Source: Phycisphaerales bacterium (lineage in GTDB: Bacteria > Planctomycetota > Phycisphaerae > Phycisphaerales > UBA1924). From it: 64,000 nt of DNA. This document shows, one piece after another, positions 9,085-18,072 of the stretch. Positions within the stretch are counted from its first letter, which is position 1, and each line of letters starts with the position of its first letter. The stretch spans positions 62,001 to 126,000 of the forward strand of contig JADLCX010000089.1 in NCBI GenBank assembly GCA_020846975.1. The letters are read 5' to 3'. The notes under the pieces were generated by a model. It made no database searches. It worked only from the letters and a program-made list of their open reading frames with translations, and was not told the DNA's origin. A program made the translations under genes and the position numbers.

Positions 9085-10170
9085 TCAGGCGGCGGTTCGG
9101 GGGTTCGGCCGCCACCATCCGCCGAGTCTGAGGACGGATCGCCGCGAGACGAGGGCGAGGGCGACGAACCCCACGGCGACCATGAGGGCGCTGAGCCATT
9201 GGCCCATGGACAGACCGTAGGGACGGCCGGACTTGAACTGGTCGGTGATGAACTGGGCATCGGGGAGGCGCCAGAACTCCGTGGCGATGCGACCCATGCC
9301 GTAGATGATGAGAAACCAGCTTCCGATGACACCGGGCTTTCGCGGGCGCGACCAGATGAGCAGAAGACAGAGGCCGACGACGATGCCCTCGGCGGTGGCC
9401 TGGAAGAGCTGGCTGGGGTACCGGCTGTTGAGCAGGGGCTTGAGTTGAGCGGAGTAGCGGTCGGCGTGTTCGACGATGTAGGCGAGTTGGGATCGCGGGG
9501 TCGATCCGGGCGCCTGCGCGACGAGGTCGCGGAGCGCGTCGGTCTGAGCGGGTGTGAGGGTTGCATCGCTGTGCAGCAGTTCCTTGGGGAACTGCACGGT
9601 CCACCACGGCCCCTCGATTCCCGCGGGCGAGTGGATCTTGCCGAGCAGTTCGGCGTTGATGAAGTTGGCGATGCGGCCGAAGAACAGGCCGAATGTGCAG
9701 ACGAGCGCGGTGATGTCGAGAACATGGAGCCAGGAGGTCCGTCCGACGATGACCGTCGTGAACGACTTGCCGTCGGACGCGGGGCGGCGATCGGTCCAGC
9801 CGCGAGAGATGCGCCAACTCGCGAGGATGACGCCGATCATGCCGCCGTGGCTGGCCATTCCGCCGCGGTTGATGGCGAGGACACCCCAGAACGGAAAGGC
9901 GTCGTGGAAGCGGAGAAGGGAGCGGTCGTAGACGAGCACGTAGAAGACGCGGCCGCCGATGAGTGTGCCGAGGATGAGGAGCATCATCGCGTCGCCGACG
10001 CGATCGACGGGGACCTGGATGAGTTTGCGCTTGGCGAGGAATCGCATGACGACGAAGGCCGCGGCGAATCCGGCGATGTAGGAGAGGCCGTACCACCGGA
10101 CGCCCATGTCGGGACCGAGACGGACGGCGAAGGGGTCGAGGTGGTGGAACCAGGCGGCGAGGGTGGTCAT
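9085..10170 (-). CDS. lgt: Prolipoprotein diacylglyceryl transferase
   Basis: Inner-membrane enzyme that transfers diacylglycerol from phosphatidylglycerol to the lipobox Cys of prolipoproteins. It has several membrane helices. The RGGMASHGGMIG block contains the conserved His-Gly-Gly, and FGRIANFINAELLGK matches the Lgt signature GRxxNFxNxE. A YGMGRIATEFWR segment near the C-terminus matches the family's last conserved region. At 361 residues it is longer than E. coli Lgt because of an insert around residues 195-240. Its ATG overlaps the tatD stop by four bases. At least one lipoprotein substrate candidate lies nearby (28528-28941). Confidence 0.95.
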   Translation of the reverse strand: MTTLAAWFHHLDPFAVRLGPDMGVRWYGLSYIAGFAAAFVVMRFLAKRKLIQVPVDRVGDAMMLLILGTLIGGRVFYVLVYDRSLLRFHDAFPFWGVLAINRGGMASHGGMIGVILASWRISRGWTDRRPASDGKSFTTVIVGRTSWLHVLDITALVCTFGLFFGRIANFINAELLGKIHSPAGIEGPWWTVQFPKELLHSDATLTPAQTDALRDLVAQAPGSTPRSQLAYIVEHADRYSAQLKPLLNSRYPSQLFQATAEGIVVGLCLLLIWSRPRKPGVIGSWFLIIYGMGRIATEFWRLPDAQFITDQFKSGRPYGLSMGQWLSALMVAVGFVALALVSRRSVLRLGGWWRPNPRTAA

Positions 10171-11045
10171 GCCGGGTGACGGAGTGTCTGGGTGTCGGGG
10201 TGGCGGGGTGAGAGAACACCGAAAAAACGCTGGGTGTTGGCGTTTAGCTGAGCGTGGAAGGCATCGAATGGTTGGCCGCGGATGTCGGCGAGGGCGTGGG
10301 CGGTGTGGACGACCCAGGCGGGGATGCAGGGGCGCTTGCCGCGGTGGGGCACGGGCGGAAGGAAGGGAGCGTCGGTCTCGACCATGATGCGTTCGGGCGG
10401 GACGAGCCGGGCGGACTCGCGGACATCGCCGGCGTTGGGATAGGTGACGACGCCGGTGAAACTGACCGAGGCGCCGAAATCGAGGACTTTCCTCATATCG
10501 GCGGGCGTGCCGGTGAAGCAGTGGAAGACGAACCGGTCGGGATCGAGGGAGGTCCGCCTGAGGATCGGGATGAGGTCGTCGAAGGCTTCGCGACAGTGGA
10601 GGACGATTGGAAGGCCGCCGGGCTTGCCGATCCCGCCTTCGTTGGCGTGGTTGATCGATTGGATGTACGCCAGTTGCTCGATGAGGACGGCGTGCTGGAC
10701 CGCACGGGGCGGGTCTGGGTAGTGGTTGTCGAGGCCGAGCTCGCCCCAGGCGACGCAGCGCGGATCGGAAGCGACGGTACGAAGGTTGGCCCAGATGTGT
10801 CCGGTCTTTCCGCCGTTTCGGGTGATGGAGTCGGGATCGGCGGCATCGCTGTAGAGCGGGTGGACGCCGGCGGAGCACCAGACACTCGCGTGGCGGCGCG
10901 CGATGGCGAGGGCGTCGAGGCAGTCGTGGGTGGTGGTGGAGATGGTGATGACCCCGGTCACGCCCGCGGCCGCGGCGTCGGCCAGAACCTGGGTGGTCCG
11001 GTCGGCGAAGTCCGGGAAGGTGAGGTGGGCGTGGGTGTCGATCAC
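10167..11045 (-). CDS. TatD family metal-dependent hydrolase / deoxyribonuclease
   Basis: 292 residues with the TatD TIM-barrel markers: N-terminal MIDTHAHL metal-binding HxH, a GVHPLYSD segment, GELGLDNHY with the bridging Glu, LHCREAFDD, the VFHCFTG block and the ETDAPFLPP block with the final metal-binding Asp. Family members are 3'-5' nucleases or D-aminoacyl-tRNA-related hydrolases; the substrate cannot be told from sequence. Translationally coupled to lgt downstream, and divergent from the transglutaminase-like gene with only 35 bases between starts. Confidence 0.92.
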   Translation of the reverse strand: MIDTHAHLTFPDFADRTTQVLADAAAAGVTGVITISTTTHDCLDALAIARRHASVWCSAGVHPLYSDAADPDSITRNGGKTGHIWANLRTVASDPRCVAWGELGLDNHYPDPPRAVQHAVLIEQLAYIQSINHANEGGIGKPGGLPIVLHCREAFDDLIPILRRTSLDPDRFVFHCFTGTPADMRKVLDFGASVSFTGVVTYPNAGDVRESARLVPPERIMVETDAPFLPPVPHRGKRPCIPAWVVHTAHALADIRGQPFDAFHAQLNANTQRFFGVLSPRHPDTQTLRHPA

Positions 11046-11080
11046 GCGGGGACGGTAGGATTCGACACGGAGACCCGACC

Positions 11081-12568
11081 ATGATGCGAGCCGTTGCCCT
11101 GATGCTGGTGATGATGATCGGTCTGCCTGTCCGCGGCGACGATGCGGGCGGGGAGCGGTGGTACATCGTGCAGATGCAGGGCAAGCGGTGCGGGTGGATG
11201 CATGAGCAGGAGAAGAAGGATGGCGAGAACTGGCGGAACGAGAGCGAACTGAAACTCGAGATCAAGCGCGGCTCGATCACGGTGACGATCAGCGTGGAGT
11301 CGAGTTTCGTGGAGACGGCGGACTTCAAGCCTGTCTCGATGAGCAGCAGGATGATGATGGGGGCGATGCCGCAGGGCAAGCGGTACCGGTTCGGTCCCGA
11401 TGGCGTGGAGGTCGTCGAGACGGTCCTGGGGCAGAAAGAAGGCAAGCCGACGAAGGAGCCCCTGCCGGATGGGCAGTGGTTGACGCCGCGGGCGGTGGAA
11501 AGACTTTCGGCTGAGAAGATCGCGGCGGGCGAGAAGGAGATCGTCGTGAGGACGATCGATCCGAGCATCGGGCTCAAGCCGATCACGGCAACGTCGAAAC
11601 TCCTGGAGCAGACGACGCTGGAGGTCATCGGCAAGACCGTTCCGGCGTACAAGTGGGAGTCGAAGATCGACCTGTACCCGACGATCAGCACGACGACCTT
11701 CACGGACGAGCGTGCCCGACCGCTGCGGAACGAAACCGACCTCGGGGGGATCAAGCTCACGATCGTCCGGGCCGACCGCGACCTGGCGATGGCGAAGGTG
11801 GAACCGCCGGAACTGCTGCTCTCGACGCTCATCACGCCGGACCAGGCGATCGCCAAGCCGCGCACGCTGAGCAAGGCGGTGTACACGATCGAGTCTACGG
11901 GAGATTCGCTCGCGGACATCCCCACGGAGGGCGGGCAGAGGTTCGAGCGGATCGGTCCGAAGTCGGGCCGGCTGATCGTGGACGCGAAGACGGCCGGGCG
12001 AGCGTGCGCGCCGCAAGCCGAGGTGAAGGACGCCGGGTTCTCGGACTGCACGACGATGGTTACGTGCGGGGACGCCGAGGTGAAGGCGGCGCTCGGGAAG
12101 GCCCTCGGGGCTGATGCGCCGAAGGACAGGGCGGCGCGGGCGGAAACGCTGCGGAAGTTCGTGTTCAACTACATCGACAAGAAAAGCCTGGATGTCGGGT
12201 TCGCGACGGCGGCGGAGGTCGCGCGGACCAAGTCGGGCGACTGCTCGGAGCACGGCGTGCTGCTGTGCGCGCTGCTGCGTGCCGACCACATTCCGGCGCG
12301 GGTTGTGGCGGGGGTGGTGTATGTGGACGAGTTCGCGGGCAAATCGGGCATCTTCGGGTACCACATGTGGACGCAGGCGCTGCTGGACGACGGGAGCGGG
12401 CCGAAGTGGGTGGACCTCGATGCCGCGCTCTCGCGCGAGAGCGGGTTTGACGCCACGCACATCGCGCTGACGACCTCGAGCCTGAGCGAGAACGAGATGA
12501 CCAACTCGCTGGTGCAGCTCGCGCCGCTGATGGGGACGATCAAGATCAAGGTCGAGAGCGCGGAGTGA
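11081..12568 (+). CDS. Secreted transglutaminase-like (papain-fold) protein
   Basis: 495 residues with an N-terminal signal peptide (MMRAVALMLVMMIGLPVRG, cleavage near residue 20). The first ~300 residues are beta-rich with no motif I recognise. The C-terminal transglutaminase-like domain has the full triad in family order: Cys388 in SGDCSEHG, His428 in GYHMWTQ and Asp445 in WVDLDAA. Such proteins are usually periplasmic or exported peptidases or cross-linking enzymes, often of unknown substrate. Stands alone between divergent tatD and co-directional nnrD, 63 bases upstream of the latter. Confidence 0.85.
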   Translation: MMRAVALMLVMMIGLPVRGDDAGGERWYIVQMQGKRCGWMHEQEKKDGENWRNESELKLEIKRGSITVTISVESSFVETADFKPVSMSSRMMMGAMPQGKRYRFGPDGVEVVETVLGQKEGKPTKEPLPDGQWLTPRAVERLSAEKIAAGEKEIVVRTIDPSIGLKPITATSKLLEQTTLEVIGKTVPAYKWESKIDLYPTISTTTFTDERARPLRNETDLGGIKLTIVRADRDLAMAKVEPPELLLSTLITPDQAIAKPRTLSKAVYTIESTGDSLADIPTEGGQRFERIGPKSGRLIVDAKTAGRACAPQAEVKDAGFSDCTTMVTCGDAEVKAALGKALGADAPKDRAARAETLRKFVFNYIDKKSLDVGFATAAEVARTKSGDCSEHGVLLCALLRADHIPARVVAGVVYVDEFAGKSGIFGYHMWTQALLDDGSGPKWVDLDAALSRESGFDATHIALTTSSLSENEMTNSLVQLAPLMGTIKIKVESAE

Positions 12569-12631
12569 GCAGGGAACGCGGGGTTTGGAACTCGGAACTC
12601 GAATCTCGGGACTCGAAGTGTTTGAGAGCAT

Positions 12632-13627
12632 ATGGCAAATCGCGAGGAAACCGACTCCGGTGTTTCAACTGACCTCCCGCGCTTGCCGCGGCGGGGGCGG
12701 GATTCGCACAAGGGGACGTTCGGGACGGTGGTGATCGTGGGCGGGTGCTGTGAGCGGACGGTGATGATCGGCGCGCCGGCGCTGGCAGCGCGTGCGGCTC
12801 TGCGCTCGGGCGCCGGGCTTGTGAAGTTGGCGATGCCGGCGCCGATCCTGCCGCTGGGCATCTCGATGTGCCCGAGTGCGACGGGCATCCCGATCCCGAC
12901 GGACGCGACGGGCGCAATCGAGGCGCACGAGGCTTCCGCGGCGATCGACCGGTGCGTGGCGGAGGCGGGATGCCTGGTGGTCGGGCCCGGGCTGGGCGTC
13001 TCAGCGGGTTCCTGTGCGGCCGCGCTGCGATGCGTTCAGCAGGACGAGACCTCGCTGGTGATCGACGCGGATGCGATCAACTCGCTGGCGACGCTGCCGG
13101 AGTTCATGCGGGATTTCCGGGCCGCGGCGGTGTTTACGCCGCATCCGGGCGAGTTCAAGCGGCTCGTGGCCGGGCTGGGAATGTCGGGGGACCTGGGGCT
13201 CTCGGAATCGCGCGAGGCGGCGGCCGAGCGGCTGGCGCAGCGGCTGGGCGCGGTGGTGGTGCTGAAGGGCGCGGGAACGGTGGTGACGGATGGGCACCGG
13301 ACGTGGACGAACACGACCGATCATCCGTGCCTGGCGACGGCAGGGACGGGCGATGTGCTGACGGGGCTGATCGCGGGGCTGATCGCCCAGTTCGTGCCCA
13401 CGCCGCAGCGGGTGCTGTTCAAGACCAAGGTACCTCAGTTGCCAGCGGACCCGGCGCGACCCCTGGACCTGTTCGAGGCAGCGCGGATCGGTGTCCACGC
13501 GCACGGGCTGGCGGCGCGGTTGTGGGCGTACGCTCGGCGCGCGGATGCGGGGCTGCTGGCCAGCGAGTTGTGCGACCGACTGCCGCGAGCGTTGCAGGGG
13601 TTGCGGGTTCCGACGCGGGCAGACTGA
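12632..13627 (+). CDS. nnrD: ADP-dependent NAD(P)H-hydrate dehydratase
   Basis: Repairs damaged, hydrated NAD(P)H using ADP or ATP. This is the YjeF C-terminal, ribokinase-like domain alone, without the epimerase (NnrE) domain that is often fused to it. Visible family features are the KGTFGTVVIVGG opening, GAPALAARAALRSGAGLV, VVGPGLG, the DADAIN segment, TPHPGEFKRL and the terminal nucleotide-binding ATAGTGDVLTGLIAG block with its catalytic Asp. The 331-residue length fits a stand-alone enzyme. An NnrE partner is not in the window. Confidence 0.92.
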   Translation: MANREETDSGVSTDLPRLPRRGRDSHKGTFGTVVIVGGCCERTVMIGAPALAARAALRSGAGLVKLAMPAPILPLGISMCPSATGIPIPTDATGAIEAHEASAAIDRCVAEAGCLVVGPGLGVSAGSCAAALRCVQQDETSLVIDADAINSLATLPEFMRDFRAAAVFTPHPGEFKRLVAGLGMSGDLGLSESREAAAERLAQRLGAVVVLKGAGTVVTDGHRTWTNTTDHPCLATAGTGDVLTGLIAGLIAQFVPTPQRVLFKTKVPQLPADPARPLDLFEAARIGVHAHGLAARLWAYARRADAGLLASELCDRLPRALQGLRVPTRAD

Positions 13628-13646
13628 TCTGGCGGGCTATCGGTCA

Positions 13647-14267
13647 CTACTCGAGCTGCCGCGGGACCGCGCTGGCGACGAGCCGGATGGTGGGCGTCTC
13701 GTCGCCGATTCGCACCTGCACGGCCTGGTCATCGTTGGGGTTGATGGTGAGATCGACGGTAGCGCGGACCAGGCGCGGACCCGGCTCGTACTCTAGGATG
13801 AACATGGCCTCGGCGACGTTTCGGATCAGCGGTCGCTGCTCGATGATGGTCGCCGGCTCGGTGCTGGTATCGAGCAAGACGTACCAGAGTTCGTACGGAC
13901 CGTTGGGCTCGCCCGCCGAGCGCCGCTCGATCCGCGTCACGCGGCCGTTGTCGGCGATCCGGTCGGCCTCGGCGATGAACTCGATGCTGTTGCTGGTGAG
14001 CGGGTTCTGGCTGGAGTCGTAGACGTCGTCGGGGAAAGGCCCGAACTCCGCGCCGGTGCGGATCATTCCGAGGAGTCGCGTGGCGACGATGCGGGAGACG
14101 ACGTGGCTGCTGGCGGCCTCGGTGGTGTAGCGGTAACTTCGCCAGGAGGCATCGAAGGCCGCGAGGGTGGCGGTGAGCAGCGTCGAGGTGATCGCCAGGG
14201 CGATGAGCATCTCGATGACCGAGAAGCCAGCGACGCGGCGTTGGGTTCGGATCGCGGGCTGGTTCAT
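13647..14267 (-). CDS. Prepilin-type N-terminal cleavage/methylation protein (minor pseudopilin-like)
   Basis: 206 residues. After a short basic leader comes AGFSVIEMLIALAITST, the class III signal of type IV pilins and pseudopilins: Gly before the cleavage site, then a hydrophobic helix with Glu at mature position 5. The rest is a beta-rich globular domain without motifs I recognise. Last gene of the leftward pilus unit. Its ATG overlaps the stop of the preceding 964-residue protein by one base, so the two are probably co-translated and may assemble at the same pseudopilus tip. Confidence 0.85.
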   Translation of the reverse strand: MNQPAIRTQRRVAGFSVIEMLIALAITSTLLTATLAAFDASWRSYRYTTEAASSHVVSRIVATRLLGMIRTGAEFGPFPDDVYDSSQNPLTSNSIEFIAEADRIADNGRVTRIERRSAGEPNGPYELWYVLLDTSTEPATIIEQRPLIRNVAEAMFILEYEPGPRLVRATVDLTINPNDDQAVQVRIGDETPTIRLVASAVPRQLE

Positions 14268-17161
14268 CACTTGCCCTCCTTGTAGGTGAGCCTGGTCGGC
14301 GTGATGCTCAGGGGGAGCATGATGCCGTCGGGCATGGGCAGATCGGGGTTCCACTTGAGGTCGATTCGCCCGTAGCCATAGAAGGGCACGGCGGCAGCGC
14401 CCGCGGCGAGTTCGTCGGCGGTGGGCGTGTAGTCGTGGGGCTTGTCGGCGATGCCGTCGCCGTCGAGGTCGTAGCCGGTGATGCGGCGGCCGTTGACGAT
14501 CGGGAGCGTCTCGGGGTCGAGCGACTCGCCGTCGCCATCCTCGGGGCCGAAGTAACCGAGGGAGATGTTGAAGTTGGCCGGGTTGCCGACGGCCACGCCG
14601 TTCTCCTGGAGAGGCCCCTGACCGGCGGTGGGGGCGAAGGTCATCATGAGCGTGCCCTCGATCGAGGTATTGCCGCGGGCGTCGAGCACGCCGGCGACGA
14701 TCGTGCCCTTGAGCTGCATGTTCTGGCCGGTCGGGGCGTTGTCGCCGGTGTAGGTGTCGGTCGGGCTGTTGAAGGACCCGACATCCACCGAGTAGTTCGG
14801 GAGCATGAGCGAGCTCTTCTCGATTTCTTCCATGTCGTCGGCGTCGGGGTTGAGCGTGGGGTCGTCGGGGTTGTCGGGGTTGGTCTGGCTGAATCGCGTC
14901 GAGCCGGTGAACTGCATCTTGTTGCGGACGTGGGCGTAGGACGCGGGCGTGTCGCTGACCATCGAGCCGACGAAGAGGCAGTCGTGGAAGCGGATGTTGT
15001 TGGAGTAGAGCTTGGTGTTGCGCTCGGCGCCGGTGCGGGTCTGGTTGTTGATGACGGGCGGGTCGGGGAAGGCGGCGTAGTTCGCCGGACCGTCGATGAT
15101 GTTGCCGCTGGTGTAACGCAGGAAGTCGCTCTTGTCGAGCGGGTCGGTGACCTCGACCGGTCGGCCGGAGGTGTCGTTCCACTGCATCTTGCCGTAGTTC
15201 TGCCAGTTGGTGTGCGTGTTGTCGACGTAGGACCGCACGTAGGTGACGCCGATGAACTTGCAGTTGATGAACAGGCCGTTGTTGCCCTGCGGGATCTGCA
15301 CGTTGCGGAACGTCATGTTCTCGTAGCGCGGGCGGAAGTAGAAATCGACGTAGCTCGGGGAGTTGAAGGGCATGCGCTCCCAGAGGTGGCGGCCGGTGCG
15401 GGAATAGACCACGGAGTCATCCAGATCGGAGCGCCAGAAGCGGGGCGCGGTCGAATCGGCGTTGGATTCGATGTAGGTCGGGAGCTGGCTGGTCGCGACG
15501 CCGATCTGCACGGCGACCTGGCGCTCGAACGTGTCGCCGTCGGCGGCGAGCTTGAGCGGCGACTGGGTGTTGGTGAACGAAGAGGCGTCGATCGGGGGCA
15601 GGTCGCGGTCGCTGGCGGAGAACTTCTGGGCCGTCTTGCCGCGATCGGGGAGGATCGGACCGCGGAGTTGCGACTGGTAGCCGCTGTTGGCGGCCTGCCA
15701 GGCCTGCTGACCGACCTTGAACACCAGCCGTCCGCGGACCTTGGAATAGTTGTCCTTGCGGTCGATGAAGCCGTCTCGCCACCCGAGCACCTGGTCGGCG
15801 TTGCGGTTGTTGCGGACATCGGCCATGCTCTCGCCGGCATCCCACCGTCCGTTGCGGTTCGAGTCGGTGAAGCCCGAGACGCCGTTGCGGTTCCGGTCGG
15901 GGCTGGCTGAGTCGACCAGCAGCGCGAGGTCGTCGTCGGCGGTGAACTCGGGCGACTGGTTCTCGGCGATGGTGCCGCGGGTGAGCGCGGTGGAGAGCGT
16001 CACGCGGGCGTCGTGGTTGCGGTCGTAGTAGTTGACGAAGATGTCAAACTCGTCGAGGTAGCCGTCGTTGGTGATGTCGGCGTACGCACCGTCGGGCGAG
16101 CCGTCGTTGTCGGTGTCGGTGTCGGCCGGGAGCGCGGCACCCTCGCTGGGATGGTTGACGCGCAGGCGGTTGTCGCCGTCGATGTCGGAGTTCTGGAGCG
16201 CGTCGAAGAAGCGGCGCAGGCGCGTGTCGAGCTGCGCATCAAGCCCGAAGAAGTCGGACTTGATGGTCATGGGGTCGCCGTTCTCCTGCGCGACATCGTC
16301 GAATCGCGCGCCGAGCTCGCCCTCGACGTGGACGTTCTTGCCGATCAGGATTCGGCTGGGGCTGAGGATCACGTGACCCGGGCGTTTGACGATCGAGTAA
16401 TCCTGCTGCACGACACGGGTGACAGGGCGGCCGCTGGCCAGGCCGCCGGCGCCGCCGAAGCCGGCGTAGCCGCCACTGGCGCCGTGGTAGGCCGTTCCGC
16501 CCGCGCCGATGCTGCTGAAGCCGGTGACGATGATGCGCACGCCGGTTCCGCTGGCGAGCGGGGCGTAGGTGATCTGGTACGCCGCGGGCATCGCGCCCGA
16601 ACGATCGGCGTCGTCGTCGATGGCGATGAGCGGGGTGCGGACCCAGTCCTCATCGCGGAAGACCGAGGTATCGACATCGCCGGCGGGCGCGAAGGTGTCG
16701 GCGGTCGTCGGGTACCCGGAGACTCGCACGATGTTGGCGTCGGCGTAGTGGGCGTTCAGGAGCGCATCGGCGATGCCCCGAGTCTGGACCTGGTCGGAAC
16801 GGCCGCTGGGGGCGGCGACGACCTCTACGCGGCCGTCACCGGATGAGGTCGTGCCCGACCAGAGGCGCGTGGCGAACCCCGAGTCAACGGTGCCCTTCTC
16901 GACGACGAAACGGGAGATGGCATCGGCCAGGTGCTGCTCGGCGATGGCCAGTCCGGTCTCGGCCGCGCCCTGGGCCTTCATCACGTGCAGATGGGTGTGC
17001 GCGGTGCGGACGTTGCCCTGGCTGGCCACGGCCATGGCGATGGCGAGCGAGCCGAACATGACCAGGAACATCATGGAGAGCACGCTGGCGACGCCCCGAC
17101 GGGCGTGCTTGGCATCGGCGCGTCGGATGCGACGCCGGGTGTTTGGTCCGAAGCAGGGCAT
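14267..17161 (-). CDS. Very large pilin-assembly-associated (PilX-like) exported protein with EF-hand-like loops
   Basis: Starting at the ATG at 17161 it has 964 residues; open frame extends upstream, but that part is not convincing. A basic leader is followed by a single N-terminal hydrophobic helix, GVASVLSMMFLVMFGSLAIA, like PilX/TadE-type minor pilins but without a clear Phe/Glu cleavage site. Asp/Asn-rich calcium-loop motifs recur (DIDGDNRLR, DTDNDGSPDG, DRNRNG, DSNRNGRWDAGE, DLDGDGIAD). The second half has repeated Asn/Phe/Gly strands suggestive of a beta-helix. Located between a prepilin gene upstream and one downstream, it is likely a surface or tip component. Its size is far above normal minor pilins. 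Confidence 0.75.
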   Translation of the reverse strand: MPCFGPNTRRRIRRADAKHARRGVASVLSMMFLVMFGSLAIAMAVASQGNVRTAHTHLHVMKAQGAAETGLAIAEQHLADAISRFVVEKGTVDSGFATRLWSGTTSSGDGRVEVVAAPSGRSDQVQTRGIADALLNAHYADANIVRVSGYPTTADTFAPAGDVDTSVFRDEDWVRTPLIAIDDDADRSGAMPAAYQITYAPLASGTGVRIIVTGFSSIGAGGTAYHGASGGYAGFGGAGGLASGRPVTRVVQQDYSIVKRPGHVILSPSRILIGKNVHVEGELGARFDDVAQENGDPMTIKSDFFGLDAQLDTRLRRFFDALQNSDIDGDNRLRVNHPSEGAALPADTDTDNDGSPDGAYADITNDGYLDEFDIFVNYYDRNHDARVTLSTALTRGTIAENQSPEFTADDDLALLVDSASPDRNRNGVSGFTDSNRNGRWDAGESMADVRNNRNADQVLGWRDGFIDRKDNYSKVRGRLVFKVGQQAWQAANSGYQSQLRGPILPDRGKTAQKFSASDRDLPPIDASSFTNTQSPLKLAADGDTFERQVAVQIGVATSQLPTYIESNADSTAPRFWRSDLDDSVVYSRTGRHLWERMPFNSPSYVDFYFRPRYENMTFRNVQIPQGNNGLFINCKFIGVTYVRSYVDNTHTNWQNYGKMQWNDTSGRPVEVTDPLDKSDFLRYTSGNIIDGPANYAAFPDPPVINNQTRTGAERNTKLYSNNIRFHDCLFVGSMVSDTPASYAHVRNKMQFTGSTRFSQTNPDNPDDPTLNPDADDMEEIEKSSLMLPNYSVDVGSFNSPTDTYTGDNAPTGQNMQLKGTIVAGVLDARGNTSIEGTLMMTFAPTAGQGPLQENGVAVGNPANFNISLGYFGPEDGDGESLDPETLPIVNGRRITGYDLDGDGIADKPHDYTPTADELAAGAAAVPFYGYGRIDLKWNPDLPMPDGIMLPLSITPTRLTYKEGK

Positions 17162-17255
17162 GTTCTGGGTTCTCTGAGTTGTCTGGTTCACGGTCAACAC
17201 CCCTTGCCGCCTCGCTTGCTGCTCACTGCACGCTCGCTCGCCGCTCACACCCCGA

Positions 17256-17987
17256 TCATGGCACAATCCAGCTCACCACAGCGACGGTCTGGTCTTCGGT
17301 GTCGTAGACGCCGCGGTAGCGAACGGTGACGGTCACACGCAACGGGAAGGCGTCGATGGCCACGCCGTTGAACCCGGTCCCGTCGGGCGCGATCACCGCG
17401 TCGCTCGCGAGCGCGACCGAGAAGTCGGCCGGGTTGACCTTCTGAACCTGAATCACCTGCGACCACCCTTGCAGCGGGAGGGGATTGCCCTCGCCATCGA
17501 GCGCGGCGGTCCCGTCGTTGTTGATCTGCGGGATAACCTGGCCGAACGCGTCGATGGGTCCGGGCAGGTCGGAATCGTCGAGGCCGGCGGTCCCGACGTA
17601 ACTGATCGTCAGCCCATCGAAGTCGTCGATGTCGTCGAAGTCTCCGATGGTCGTTTCGCCGGTCTCCGGGCCCCACCCGCGCAGGGTCGCCGTGCCGCTC
17701 ACGTTCTGCGAGAAGAGGCCCGTGACGGGATCGTGTCGGGGCATCCGGCGTGAGAGTTCGCGGATCTCGTTGGCAAGGTAGGTCGCGGTCGCGGCGTGGG
17801 TTGACCAGCCGTTGCTCTTGATGAATGCCTGCTGGCTCTCGACCAGGGCGAGCACGCCGACACCGATGATGACGGTGGCGAGGGCGGTCTCGATCAGGGT
17901 GAAACCCGAGCGGCGGGCACGGGGCGCGGCGCGGCGGGTGCGCCGCATCGGTCGGACGGGCAAGGTTGGCACGGATGGGCGGCGCAT
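17256..17987 (-). CDS. Prepilin-type N-terminal cleavage/methylation protein (type IV pilin/pseudopilin)
   Basis: 243 residues. A long Arg-rich leader precedes RSGFTLIETALATVIIGVGV, the canonical type III signal (cleavage after Gly, Phe1, Glu5), processed by a prepilin peptidase at the inner membrane. The globular part is Asp-rich around residues 115-150, which could bind metal. Follows the GspF-like gene by 85 bases and precedes the large PilX-like gene by 94 bases on the same strand. The prepilin peptidase, secretin and PilB/GspE ATPase are not in this unit. Confidence 0.9.
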   Translation of the reverse strand: MRRPSVPTLPVRPMRRTRRAAPRARRSGFTLIETALATVIIGVGVLALVESQQAFIKSNGWSTHAATATYLANEIRELSRRMPRHDPVTGLFSQNVSGTATLRGWGPETGETTIGDFDDIDDFDGLTISYVGTAGLDDSDLPGPIDAFGQVIPQINNDGTAALDGEGNPLPLQGWSQVIQVQKVNPADFSVALASDAVIAPDGTGFNGVAIDAFPLRVTVTVRYRGVYDTEDQTVAVVSWIVP

Positions 17988-18072
17988 GGAGTGACCCCAC
18001 TGGGATGCGCGGCGAGGACAACGCTCCGCGTTCCGCGCTCCGACTTCGGCGTTCGGACCTTCGGGGTATCGG

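Noticed and set aside
9085-12168. One continuous minus-strand frame of 1027 codons
   Set aside because: Only the last 361 codons (lgt) carry family motifs. The rest is antisense to the transglutaminase-like gene and out of frame with tatD.
13647-15182. Minus-strand frame of 511 codons as a single prepilin-like protein
   Set aside because: The N-terminal 305 codons are an out-of-frame shadow of the 964-residue protein. Only the part from 14267 has the prepilin signal.
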